Part shown: one piece after another, positions 1 to 7,311 of the stretch
How the letters are laid out: each line of letters starts with the position of its first letter
How positions within the stretch are numbered: position 1 is the stretch's first letter
Assembly: GCA_041567315.1 (NCBI GenBank)
Contig: JBFGCA010000064.1
Span: 1-26,979, forward strand
Source: JBFGCA01 sp041567315
GTDB lineage: Bacteria; Acidobacteriota; Thermoanaerobaculia; Multivoradales; JAHEKO01
DNA: 26,979 bases
Direction: 5' to 3'
The notes under the pieces: model-generated
Seen by the model: the letters and a program-made list of their open reading frames with translations, nothing else
Databases searched by the model: none
Told to the model about the DNA's origin: nothing
Program-made: the position numbers and the translations under genes

Positions 1-796
1 GTTCGCCGGCGTCTACGTGCCCATGCTCGCCACCAACATCCTGCGCGGCAACGAGGCCGGCCATCCGGAGATCCGGCTGCGGGGCATCGGCGTCGGCGAC
101 GGCTGGGTGGACCCCATCGTCCAGCAGGCCACCTATGGCGATTACGCCTACGCCCACGGCCTGGTCGGCCGGGTCGAGAGGGAGGAGGTGGATTGCCTCT
201 ACGCCGCCTGCGCCAGGGCGATCGAGGACTCCGGGCCGGTCGCATCCCGCCACGCCGACAAGGTCTGCAACAGGATCGAGGAGTACGTCACCGCCGTCAG
301 CGGCGGCGCCAACGTCTACGACGTGCGGCTGATCGGCGACTACGACTTCGACCTCATCGGCCGCTACCTCGACCAGCCGCAGGTGCGGGCCGCCCTGCGG
401 GTGGCACCCGCCGTCAAGAAATGGCACGACACCTCGAAGCGCGTCGCCCATCTCCTCGAGCTGGGGGAGCAGAACTCGGCGGCCCACCTCTACCCGCCCT
501 TGTTCGAGGCCATCGACGTGCTGATCTACAACGGCATCTACGACATGGACTGCAACTTCATGGGCACCGACGCGTGGCTCGGCCGGCTCGACTGGTCGGA
601 CCGCGACGACTTCCTGGACCGGCCCCGAACGCCGTGGATCGTCGACGGTGAGGTGGCCGGTCACGTCCGCTCGGCCGGCCGCCTGACCCAGGTCCTCGTC
701 GCCGGCGCCGGCCACCTGGTGCCGATGGATCAACCGGCGCGGGCGCTCGCTCTCTTCGAAGGCTTCGTCCGCCACGACCTCCGGCCTGACGACTAA
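1..796 (+). CDS. Serine carboxypeptidase (peptidase S10), 5'-truncated
   Basis: C-terminal part of a serine carboxypeptidase, an alpha/beta-hydrolase that removes C-terminal residues from peptides at low pH and is normally exported. The frame is open from base 2 (FAGVYVP...), so the gene begins before the window; FAGVYVP normally follows the GES(Y/F) nucleophile motif directly, which places the catalytic serine just off the left edge. The other triad residues are visible: the Asp in YNGIYDMDCNFMG, around bases 530-560, and the His in VAGAGHLVPMDQP, around bases 700-735, both in the classical S10 spacing. The cysteine after the Asp motif is also typical. The stop is TAA at 794-796. The signal peptide and N-terminal half cannot be judged. 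The next gene follows after 64 nt on the same strand. Family assignment is firm; substrate is not known. Confidence 0.9.
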   Translation, partial: FAGVYVPMLATNILRGNEAGHPEIRLRGIGVGDGWVDPIVQQATYGDYAYAHGLVGRVEREEVDCLYAACARAIEDSGPVASRHADKVCNRIEEYVTAVSGGANVYDVRLIGDYDFDLIGRYLDQPQVRAALRVAPAVKKWHDTSKRVAHLLELGEQNSAAHLYPPLFEAIDVLIYNGIYDMDCNFMGTDAWLGRLDWSDRDDFLDRPRTPWIVDGEVAGHVRSAGRLTQVLVAGAGHLVPMDQPARALALFEGFVRHDLRPDD

Positions 797-860
797 ACCA
801 GATAGCGATCGGAAAACGGTTCAACCAACTGGCCTCGACTCGAAGAGCCAGAAAGGGGAA

Positions 861-2648
861 ATGAGAATGGCAGCAGACGACCCCGTCCGGACGCAGAAGA
901 GAACCCCCGTGGACGCGATCCACGATCAGATGGACGCCAATCCGCACTACCCGTTCAACGTGCTGAGCGCCTGGCTGCCGCACCCGAGCCATCCCGCCAT
1001 GGCGAAGTTCCTGAAGTCCGTGCTCGAGGCCAAGCCCACCGAATGGGCGCCGTCCGTCAAGGCGATGGACAAGCTGCTGACGGACGATCCGGCGCTCAGC
1101 TTCCTGATCAACGACGCCTGCCGGGCCAACGGCACGCTCGTGGCCACCCAGGAGTCCGCCGCGGAGGAGGACAAGGTGCATCTGCCTCCTATCGCCAGCA
1201 AGGACGACCTGCTCAAACTCTTCAACACGCTGCTGACGACGACGCCGCAATACGTCGACGACGCGCTGGTCGGCCTGCCGTTCTCGGCGCTGGTCGTCGG
1301 CATCGATCCGACGCTGAGCGGCATGACCCTCTTCCGGCTGCCGATGTTCAACGAGAGAATGGCCGCCATCCTCAACGACTGGCACACCTACCTGGGCTCG
1401 TCGGCCTCCAACTGGGTCTTCGCCAAGGAGGGCGAGCAGTGGTTGTCCCCGCAAGCGAAGCAGAGCTACCAGTTCGAAGACTGGCAGACCGACAATTCCG
1501 AGCCCCCCTACTGGGACAATTGGAACAACTTCTTCACCCGGCAGTTCAAGGACCGGGACCGTTTGCGGCCGATCGCGGCGCCGGACGACAACCAGATCGT
1601 CATCAGCGCCAACGACGGCTCGCTGTTCCGCTGGGACGACAACCTCGCGCCCCAGGAGGTCTACTGGTTCAAGGACATGGCGTATTCGCTGGAGGACATT
1701 CTCAGCACCAGCAACCCAAAGGATCAGAAAACCATCGACGACCATCGCCTTCTCGAGCTCTTCACCGACGGCACCATCTTCCAGACCTATCTAAACCCCT
1801 ACAACTTCCACCGCTGGTGGTGCCCGGTGAACGCCAAGGTTCTCTTCGATCCGATCACCGTTCCCGGCGACTATTTCAACAAGCTGATCATTCCCGACTA
1901 CGCTGGCGCGAGCACCGCATCGCTTCCCTACCTCGTGCAGGTCAACGCGCGCGGGCTGATCGTCTTCGAGACCGACGACTACGGTTACGTCTGCTGCATC
2001 CCGCTGGGAATGAGCGAGGTCTCGAGCATCGCCTTCGACAGCGAAATGACGGCGGGCAAAGAGGTCACGAAGGGGAAGGAGATGGGGAAGTTCCAGTACG
2101 GCGGCTCGTCCTACGTCATGATCTTTCAGAAGCTCCCGGGCAAGAAGCTCCTCTTCTACAGCGGCTCGGGCGAGATCTATGACAAGCGTCCCGTCCTGCC
2201 CAAGAGCAGCGCCGGAACCGGCGGCAACGTCACCCTCATCGGATCGCAGATCGGCAAGTGGGAAGACGTCGACTTCACGGTCGATTCGACCCTGCCCTGG
2301 CAGAACTCCGGCTACGTGAACAGCGGCAAGCGCTACAAGATCGCCTACGTGGGCGGGCTGTGGACCGCGAACCCGGCCGTCAACAACGGCAATCTCTACG
2401 GCCCGGGCGGGTCGTCGGTCATCGCGACCCAGAAGGGCTATCCGTTCGTGGGACAGCCGGAGGGCGCGCTCATCGCCAGGATCGGGAACAACTCGCCCTT
2501 CCTGGTCGGCGACGCGACCGTCCAGACGCCCCCGGGACAGACCGGCCAGCTGCAGTTCTGCATCAACGATGACCTCAAGGCGCTCTACGGCGCGGGTCTG
2601 ACGGACAACGAGGGCGCGATCACGGTGTCGATCACGCCGGTCAGCTAG
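861..2648 (+). CDS. PsiD-like phosphatidylserine-decarboxylase-family enzyme with C-terminal LecA-like lectin domain
   Basis: A 595-residue pyruvoyl-type decarboxylase. Residues about 50-190 resemble the domain that precedes the catalytic domain in PsiD-like tryptophan decarboxylases (landmarks LLKLFNTLLTTTPQY, VGLPFSALV, LNDWHTYLGS). The catalytic domain has the PSD-type histidine motif LNPYNFHRWW (His317) and a self-cleavage motif YGGSSYVMIF, where cleavage before Ser416 would generate the pyruvoyl group in place of the usual LGST. Residues about 470-595 look like the PA-IL/LecA galactose-binding fold: the stretches around ALIARIGNNSPFLVG and GQLQFCINDDLKALYG parallel LecA's ALVMKIGNSG and GAITLIYNDVPGTYG. 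No signal peptide or membrane segment is seen, so it is probably soluble and more likely an amino-acid decarboxylase than a phospholipid enzyme. ATG at 861 and 867 are both possible; AAGGGG at 853-858 is better spaced for 867. The substrate is unknown. Confidence 0.82.
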   Translation: MRMAADDPVRTQKRTPVDAIHDQMDANPHYPFNVLSAWLPHPSHPAMAKFLKSVLEAKPTEWAPSVKAMDKLLTDDPALSFLINDACRANGTLVATQESAAEEDKVHLPPIASKDDLLKLFNTLLTTTPQYVDDALVGLPFSALVVGIDPTLSGMTLFRLPMFNERMAAILNDWHTYLGSSASNWVFAKEGEQWLSPQAKQSYQFEDWQTDNSEPPYWDNWNNFFTRQFKDRDRLRPIAAPDDNQIVISANDGSLFRWDDNLAPQEVYWFKDMAYSLEDILSTSNPKDQKTIDDHRLLELFTDGTIFQTYLNPYNFHRWWCPVNAKVLFDPITVPGDYFNKLIIPDYAGASTASLPYLVQVNARGLIVFETDDYGYVCCIPLGMSEVSSIAFDSEMTAGKEVTKGKEMGKFQYGGSSYVMIFQKLPGKKLLFYSGSGEIYDKRPVLPKSSAGTGGNVTLIGSQIGKWEDVDFTVDSTLPWQNSGYVNSGKRYKIAYVGGLWTANPAVNNGNLYGPGGSSVIATQKGYPFVGQPEGALIARIGNNSPFLVGDATVQTPPGQTGQLQFCINDDLKALYGAGLTDNEGAITVSITPVS

Positions 2649-3008
2649 GAGCGAGGAGCGACACGAAAAGAGACCGCCCCCGGAGGGGCGGTCGAAGGGA
2701 GCTTCAGCGCCCGGTCGGTGAGACCGGTCTCGCCGAGGACCACGGTGAGGTTCGCCTTGTCGGCGACCTTCTCCAGGACCTCCAGCTCGCGCAGGCGCAT
2801 GAGCGCCGGGTTGGAGTCGAAGATCCGGGCGGTGTTGGCCTGCGACCGCATGGCCGCGGTCTCCTCGCGCCGGGTGACGAGGTCGGCCTCGGCGGCCTTG
2901 CGCGCCTCGGTCACCCGGTTGAGGATGGCCTTCATGTCACCCGGCAGGATGACGTCGCGGATGCCCAGACCCCGGAAGGCTCGAATCGCTCGTTGCGATG
3001 CTCGCGCT
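2645..3008 (-). pseudogene. C-terminal remnant of a slipin/band-7 (SPFH) protein
   Basis: The minus-strand reading frame gives a clear slipin C-terminus: FRGLGIRDVILPGD, ILNRVTEARKAAEADLV, TRREETAAMRSQANTAR, LMRLRELEVLEKVADKA and NLTVVLGETGLTDRAL follow one another as in intact family members. Slipins are usually about 250-370 residues with an N-terminal membrane segment and an SPFH domain; here only about 100 C-terminal residues are recognisable. Homology fades upstream of about 2977, and a 22-bp inverted repeat begins at 3009, so the 5' part seems to have been lost with a rearrangement there. The frame also runs on through the terminator hairpin at 2672-2693 and stops at 2645-2647, where a palindromic CTAG supplies stop codons to this frame and to the opposite gene. 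It is very unlikely to make a working protein. Confidence 0.7.
2672..2693. terminator. Hairpin between convergent gene ends
   Basis: A perfect 9-bp stem (GACCGCCCC / GGGGCGGTC) with the 4-nt loop CGGA lies just after the decarboxylase stop codon. On the minus strand it is followed by TCTCTTTTCG, the layout of a rho-independent terminator, so it would end transcription coming leftward from the slipin remnant. On the plus strand there is no T-run, but the hairpin may still protect the 3' end of the decarboxylase message. Confidence 0.6.
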
Positions 3009-3030
3009 CTAGCAGCCCGTGGTGGAAGTC
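3009..3030 (+). repeat. Left 22-bp inverted repeat
   Basis: Begins CTAGCAGCCCGTGG and is the exact reverse complement of 3156-3177. It interrupts the upstream part of the slipin remnant. Confidence 0.8.
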
Positions 3031-3155
3031 GGTCGGGTCGGCTGGCGAGCGCGGCGGGGCCGGATGCCAGGCGACGCTACGCAGGCAATGCCGGGCCATT
3101 GTCGAGGAGCGGCAACGCCGCAGACGGCTCCGCCCCGCCGCCAGACGGGCGGGCG

Positions 3156-3177
3156 GACTTCCACCACGGGCTGCTAG
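3156..3177 (-). repeat. Right 22-bp inverted repeat
   Basis: Ends CCACGGGCTGCTAG on the plus strand and is the exact reverse complement of 3009-3030. Its outer 11 nt, CGGGCTGCTAG, recur at 4035-4045 across the stop codon of the fatty acyl-AMP ligase gene. Confidence 0.8.
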
Positions 3178-3403
3178 GTGGTCTCCCCCGTCTCCGACGC
3201 CGCGCCGCGCTCAGGCGAAACGGACGCCCAAAGCCTGCCCGTCCGGCTCGCGACGCCAGCCGGCCGGCAGGTCGGAATTATGTGTTTCTGCGAGCACATG
3301 AACCGAATCGCTCCAGTTCGGAGACCGCGGAGTCTGCACACTCGGGCTTCGCTTGTCAACCCGGCTGCGGCCGATGAGCTGGCTCGTTTTGTCCCGGCGC
3401 CGG
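3178..3403. other. Non-coding or decayed spacer
   Basis: Together with the inverted-repeat segment this makes about 395 bp without a supportable gene. Open frames exist on both strands, but their translations are Arg/Pro/Ser-rich, typical of chance frames in GC-rich DNA. A short minus-strand stretch ending GWRREPDGQALGVRFA with a TGA at about 3211 looks faintly protein-like and could be the tail of a lost gene; I do not recognise it. A TTGACA hexamer at 3354-3359 (minus) has only a poor -10 partner. Confidence 0.5.
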
Positions 3404-3985
3404 CTACGGCAAGGCGACCAGGGTCCAGGTTCCCGGTGCCGTGTACCGGGTGTCGACCCAGCCGCCGCTGTCGATGTCGAAGGGCGCGCACAGCCAGGCG
3501 CCTTCGGCGGTGTCGCCGCCGGCGAAGACGCCCGCGAGCAGCGACAGCTCGCGCCAGAAGCGGCCCTCGGCGCCGGCATTGACCGGGATCTCGATCTCGA
3601 CGCGATTCGGAGCGATCGAGCGCACCACCACCGCCCCGTGGACGTCCGGCACCAGCGAGATCCCGTTGCCCGCCGCGTCGAGGACCGTTCGTTCGAGGTG
3701 TCCGCCGTGCACCCCGTCGTACTCGAGCACGCCCGGCGACGAGCGAGGGTTCGGGCCGAGCTCGAAGATCAGGTCCATCCGGCAGGAGACCTTGGTGCCG
3801 TCGGCCTCCGTCGACGCCGCCGATCCCGTCAGCCCGAAGCGCGCCGGCAGCGGCCGCGGGGTGTCCCCGGGCGCGGTCGGGCTGCTGCCGTCGCAGTTCA
3901 GCAGGAACAGCAAGCCGGCCGCCAGCACCGGGCCCCACCACCGTCCCTCGCAGCTCCGGCGGCGCGTGCCAACCGAGCTCTTCAC
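3404..3985 (-). CDS. Hypothetical lipoprotein
   Basis: A 193-residue protein of unknown function. It opens with basic residues (MKSSVGTRRRS), then a hydrophobic segment at 18-29, then LLNC with Cys31, which looks like a lipobox although Asn at -1 is unusual. After the cysteine comes a Ser/Pro/Thr-rich linker and a domain of about 150 residues with alternating polar and hydrophobic strands, probably an all-beta fold outside the cytoplasmic membrane (ISLVPDVHGAVVVRSIAPN, RVEIEIPVNAGAEG). The domain is not one I recognise. The start is GTG at 3983-3985; it sits only 6 nt after a -10-like element, so the message may be leaderless. The codon pattern agrees with a real gene. The 56-nt gap to the fatty acyl-AMP ligase stop contains its own candidate promoter, suggesting it is a separate unit. 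Confidence 0.7.
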   Translation of the reverse strand: MKSSVGTRRRSCEGRWWGPVLAAGLLFLLNCDGSSPTAPGDTPRPLPARFGLTGSAASTEADGTKVSCRMDLIFELGPNPRSSPGVLEYDGVHGGHLERTVLDAAGNGISLVPDVHGAVVVRSIAPNRVEIEIPVNAGAEGRFWRELSLLAGVFAGGDTAEGAWLCAPFDIDSGGWVDTRYTAPGTWTLVALP

Positions 3986-3991
3986 GGACGT

Positions 3992-4019
3992 ACGATAGCG
4001 CCTTGCGCCCCGGCGTCAA
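3992..4019 (-). promoter_or_regulatory. Candidate sigma-70 promoter for the lipoprotein gene
   Basis: On the minus strand TTGACG (4014-4019) and TATCGT (3992-3997) are separated by 16 nt. The expected transcription start falls at or next to the GTG start at 3985, and no Shine-Dalgarno sequence lies between. The hexamers match consensus at 5/6 and 4/6 positions. Confidence 0.4.
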
Positions 4020-4023
4020 GAGA

Positions 4024-4034
4024 GGGGTGTCCCC
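4024..4034 (-). terminator. Weak terminator-like hairpin after the fatty acyl-AMP ligase gene
   Basis: On the minus strand GGGG-ACA-CCCC is followed by TCTCTT, 8 nt after the TAG stop. The stem is only 4 bp, so it would be a weak terminator. It directly precedes the -35 element of the lipoprotein promoter candidate. Confidence 0.3.
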
Positions 4035-4041
4035 CGGGCTG

Positions 4042-5808
4042 CTAGCGGTCGAGGAGGCTGCGGGCGCGAACGGTAAAGGAGCGGGCGACGTGGCCAGCGA
4101 GCTTCAGGCGGTCGCCGACCGAGGCGGAGCTGCGGGAGCCGGTCTCGCCGAGCAGCTCCTGGAAGTACTGCTGGCGGACCTTGTAGCGCTGGAGCTTGCC
4201 GGAGGAGGTCTTGGGCAGGCTGCCCGGCTTGAGGCAGAGGATCTCCACCGGGCGGGTGAACAGCGCCTGCTGGACGGCGTCCTCGACCTCGCCGGCCAGC
4301 CGGTCGAGGTCGGCGCTGCGGGTCTCGAGGGCGATCACCAGCTCCTCGCCGTCGTGGCCGGGGCGCGAGAAGGCCGCCACGTTGCCGCGCCGGACGCCCT
4401 CGACTTCGGCCACCACCCACTCGACGGCCTGCGGGTGGACGTTGCGGCCGTTGAGGATGATGAGGTCCTTGACCCGGCCGGTGACGTAGAGCTCGCCGTC
4501 GCGCAGATACCCCAGGTCGCCGGTCCGCAGCCAGCCTTGTTTCCAGGTCGCCGCCGAGGCCTTGGGGTTGCCCCAGTAGCCGGTGGCCAGCGACGGACCG
4601 CGCAGGTAGATCTCGCCCTCGCGCCCCTCGGGCGCCGGCTCGCCGGAGCGCGTCCGCACGGCGACCTCGTGACCGGGGAAGGCCACCCCGCAGGAGACGT
4701 GCTCCTCGGCCGGCTCGCCATCGCGGGCCCCTTCGGCCACCCGGTCGTTGCGGAACCGCCGGCGGTCCACCCGCCGCACCCGCATCTCCTCGGGGAGCGG
4801 CTTCATGGTCACCGCCAGGGTCGACTCGGCCAGCCCGTAGGCGGGCAGCACGGCGCTCGCCGGCAGGGCGCACTCGCGCCCGAAGAGCTGGCTGAACTCG
4901 CGCACCGTCGCCGGGTGGACGGGCTCGGCGCCGCAGCCCAGGGCCTTGACGCAGGACAGGTCCCAGCGCTCGAGGTCCTGGGGCCGGGCGCGCCGCATGG
5001 CCAGCGCGAAGGCGAAGTTGGGGGCGAAGGAGATGGTCGCCCGGTGGTTGTGGATGGTCTCCATCCACACCGAGGCGTTCTTGACGAAGCGCATGGTGGG
5101 GATGAAGACCACCGAGACCCCCCAGGCCACCGGCCCCAGCACGAAGCCGACCAGCCCCATGTCGTGGTAGAGCGGCAGCCAGCTGGCGCCGCTGTCGCGC
5201 TCGGGGTGCATCTCCAGCCCGGCGCCCATGAAGCCCTGGATGTTGGCGAGCAGCGAGCGGTGGGTGACCATCACCCCGCGCGGATCGGTGGTCGAGCCCG
5301 AGGTGTACTGCAGGAAGGCCAGATCGTCGGCGCCGAGGCTCGGATAGCGGGGCGCGCCGTCGGCGCTGGCCAGCTCCTCCACCGGGGTGACGCCGGCGAG
5401 CGAAGGCACGTCCTCGACCAGACCCCAGAGGATCTTCTGGAGCCGGGCCGAGGCCACCAGCGCCCGCACTCCCGAGGAGTTGAGGATGGCGGTGGTCTGC
5501 TGGCAGTAGCTGTCCAGGCTGCCGAGGTACAGCGGCGGGTACATGGGGACCGGGACCACTCCCAGCCGCAGCGCCGCCAGAAAGGTGAGCACGAACTCCT
5601 CGGGCTCGATGACCACCATCCCCAGCCGGTCGCCCTTGGCGAGACCCAGCCCCTGCAGGGCCGCTGCGCGCCGCGCGGTCGCGGCCTCCATCTCGAGGAA
5701 GCCGTAGCGGGTCTCGCGCCCCTTGAGGTCCTGAAAGGTGAAGCCGTTGTCGGGATAGAGGTGCCCGACCTCGGCGATCGCCTGCGCCAGGGTGGTCCAG
5801 GGTTCCAT
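4042..5808 (-). CDS. Fatty acyl-AMP ligase (FAAL-type adenylating enzyme)
   Basis: A 588-residue member of the ANL (adenylate-forming) superfamily, closest in motif pattern to fatty acyl-AMP ligases, which activate a fatty acid with ATP and pass the acyl-adenylate to a carrier protein or other acceptor rather than to free CoA. Core motifs in order: YTSGSTTDPRGVMVTH (ATP loop, from about residue 168), SWLPLYHDMGLVG (typical of FAALs), YGLAEST (A5), LRTGDLGYL (A7), VKDLIILNGRNVHP (hinge, FAAL-like) and PKTSSGKLQR with the catalytic Lys at about 538. The FAAL-specific insertion cannot be confirmed by eye. The start is taken as ATG at 5806-5808, which overlaps the permease stop in TGATG; a GTG one codon earlier is possible. 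It is the last gene of the operon with the dehydrogenase-like protein, SCP2-like protein and permease. No acyl carrier protein, PKS or NRPS is next to it. Confidence 0.88.
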   Translation of the reverse strand: MEPWTTLAQAIAEVGHLYPDNGFTFQDLKGRETRYGFLEMEAATARRAAALQGLGLAKGDRLGMVVIEPEEFVLTFLAALRLGVVPVPMYPPLYLGSLDSYCQQTTAILNSSGVRALVASARLQKILWGLVEDVPSLAGVTPVEELASADGAPRYPSLGADDLAFLQYTSGSTTDPRGVMVTHRSLLANIQGFMGAGLEMHPERDSGASWLPLYHDMGLVGFVLGPVAWGVSVVFIPTMRFVKNASVWMETIHNHRATISFAPNFAFALAMRRARPQDLERWDLSCVKALGCGAEPVHPATVREFSQLFGRECALPASAVLPAYGLAESTLAVTMKPLPEEMRVRRVDRRRFRNDRVAEGARDGEPAEEHVSCGVAFPGHEVAVRTRSGEPAPEGREGEIYLRGPSLATGYWGNPKASAATWKQGWLRTGDLGYLRDGELYVTGRVKDLIILNGRNVHPQAVEWVVAEVEGVRRGNVAAFSRPGHDGEELVIALETRSADLDRLAGEVEDAVQQALFTRPVEILCLKPGSLPKTSSGKLQRYKVRQQYFQELLGETGSRSSASVGDRLKLAGHVARSFTVRARSLLDR

Positions 5809-7280
5809 CACGAGTCCACCGCCGCCGAGCGGCCCCCGATCTCACCGGTCATGACGTCGGATAGCCCGTCGGCCTCGTCGGCCAGCGCCGCGGCCAGCTC
5901 GGCCTGCAGCTCCGCGGACATCTCCTCGGCGGGGGCGGCGGCCGCGGCGGCCGCCCGGCGCGCCCGCGCCCACAGCGAGCGCCGGGTCAGCAGCACCGCC
6001 AGCACCAGGCAGACCGCGGCGCCGGCTGCCGGCGCCCAGCCGGCCCCGGGCTGCGAGACCAGGATCTGCAGCCCCATGAGCGGCAGCAACGCCACCAGAA
6101 CCCACTGCACGGGCGCCGCCACCGGGGTGCGGAAGGGCCGCCGCGCCTGGGGCTTGCGCCGCCGGAGCACCAGCACCGCCAGCATGAACGCCCCGTAGAC
6201 GAAACAGATGATCGAGGCGCCGATCACCGCCGCCAGCAGCTCGGCCTGGTTGGCGACCACCAGCACCGAGGAGGCCATGGCCAGCACGCCGAGCAGCAGG
6301 ATGGCGCCCACCGGCGCGCCGGTGCGGATCGAGCGCCGCGCGCACCAGCCGGGCAGGTTGCCCTCCCGCGACAGCGCGAAGATCAGCCTCGAGCCGCCCA
6401 TGATGCCGGCGTTGAAGGTCGAGAAGATGGCCGACACCGACAGCGCCAGCGCGAAATAGGGGCCGCGCGGGCCGTAGAGCGCCCCGAAGTAGAGCACCTG
6501 CGGCACCGGCGTGCCGGCGATCGACGGGCGGCTGAGCTGCGAGGCGGCGCCAAGGGTGAACAGACAATAGGTCAGCGCCAGGATCGCCACCGCCACCGGC
6601 ATCGACCAGGGGATCTTCCTCTGGTACGAGCTGGGCCGCAGCCCGAGCGGGGTGACCCACTCGAAGCCCATGTAGAGAAAGACGGCCATGCCGGCCAGCG
6701 CCGGTAGCAGCATCAGGCCCTCGGCGCTGCCGCCGGAGTCCAGCAGCCCGCCGGCCGCCCACAGCCCGGCGGTCTCGAGCTTGCTCGCGGCCAGACCCAG
6801 CACCCCCGAGACCAGGATCACCAGGATGCAGCCGCTGGCGGTCAGCATCTGCATGGTCCGCGGCAGCTCGAAACCCGCCAGGTTGATGGCCATCACGAAG
6901 AGCAGCAGCCCCAGCACGGTGGGCACGGTCGGAGCGGCCGGGAAGACCGCGCCCACCACCCGCGCGAACATGTAGCTCTCCATGCCGGCGATCACCACCA
7001 CGAAGATCAGATAGAGGTAGACCAGGATCAGCGAGCTCTGATCGCCGAAGGCCATCTTCAGATAGGTGCGGATGCCGGGGGCCGAGGGGTACATGCTGGC
7101 CAGCTCGCCCACCGACAGGGCGATCACCGCGCAAAAGGCCCCAGCCAGCACCACGCCCAACACCACCCACAGGCTCGAGGCGACCTCGAACAGCCCCGAG
7201 ATCATGGTGAAGACGCTGGTGGCCAGCGCCATGCCGGCGCCCACCGACAGATAGAAGAAAAGCTCGCGCAGACCCTTCAT
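5808..7280 (-). CDS. APC-superfamily amino acid/polyamine permease
   Basis: A 490-residue secondary transporter of the inner membrane with about 12 hydrophobic segments. The first helix carries the APC glycine-rich start (YLSVGAGMALATSVFTMISG), followed by VGELASMYPSAPGIRTYL, which matches the GELA-x-x-x-P segment of amino-acid permeases. Other marks are FEWVTPLGLRP in helix 6 and SRLIFALSREGNLPGW in helix 8. The C-terminal 50 residues form an Ala/Glu-rich cytoplasmic tail (EEMSAELQAELAAALADEADG) that may be coiled or helical. The start ATG at 7278-7280 has AGGTGAG a few bases upstream. It lies 31 nt after the SCP2-like gene and overlaps the fatty acyl-AMP ligase by 1 nt. An amino acid or amine that becomes acylated by the operon's enzymes would be a natural substrate, but this is inference. 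Confidence 0.88.
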   Translation of the reverse strand: MKGLRELFFYLSVGAGMALATSVFTMISGLFEVASSLWVVLGVVLAGAFCAVIALSVGELASMYPSAPGIRTYLKMAFGDQSSLILVYLYLIFVVVIAGMESYMFARVVGAVFPAAPTVPTVLGLLLFVMAINLAGFELPRTMQMLTASGCILVILVSGVLGLAASKLETAGLWAAGGLLDSGGSAEGLMLLPALAGMAVFLYMGFEWVTPLGLRPSSYQRKIPWSMPVAVAILALTYCLFTLGAASQLSRPSIAGTPVPQVLYFGALYGPRGPYFALALSVSAIFSTFNAGIMGGSRLIFALSREGNLPGWCARRSIRTGAPVGAILLLGVLAMASSVLVVANQAELLAAVIGASIICFVYGAFMLAVLVLRRRKPQARRPFRTPVAAPVQWVLVALLPLMGLQILVSQPGAGWAPAAGAAVCLVLAVLLTRRSLWARARRAAAAAAAPAEEMSAELQAELAAALADEADGLSDVMTGEIGGRSAAVDS

Positions 7281-7311
7281 CGGGTCTCACCTGGCGGCCG
7301 GGAGCCGGCCC

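Larger units (their letters stand above)
3009..3177. mobile_element. 169-bp MITE-like segment or insertion-sequence relic with 22-bp terminal inverted repeats
   Basis: Bases 3009-3030 and 3156-3177 are perfect reverse complements over 22 nt, each ending in CTAG at the outer edge. The similarity continues inward imperfectly for about 25 nt (GCTGGCGAGCGCGG against TCTGGCGGCGGGGC on the opposite strand). The 125 bp between the repeats carries no convincing coding sequence. The left end lies where the slipin remnant loses homology. No obvious flanking target duplication was found beyond the CTAG itself. A non-autonomous element or deletion derivative of an insertion sequence is the simplest reading; the family cannot be named from sequence alone. 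Confidence 0.5.

Noticed and set aside
861..2648. A housekeeping phosphatidylserine decarboxylase (psd)
   Set aside because: The PsiD-like N-terminal domain, lack of a membrane segment and the lectin-like C-terminus argue against the usual phospholipid enzyme.
3178..4045. Several overlapping plus- and minus-strand frames around the lipoprotein gene
   Set aside because: Only the frame at 3404-3985 (minus) has a signal-like segment, lipobox and balanced composition; the others are Arg/Pro/Ala-rich shadows.
4003..6198. Plus-strand open frame of 731 codons
   Set aside because: It is antisense to the fatty acyl-AMP ligase and permease, whose motifs are complete; its translation is low-complexity and has no recognisable domain.
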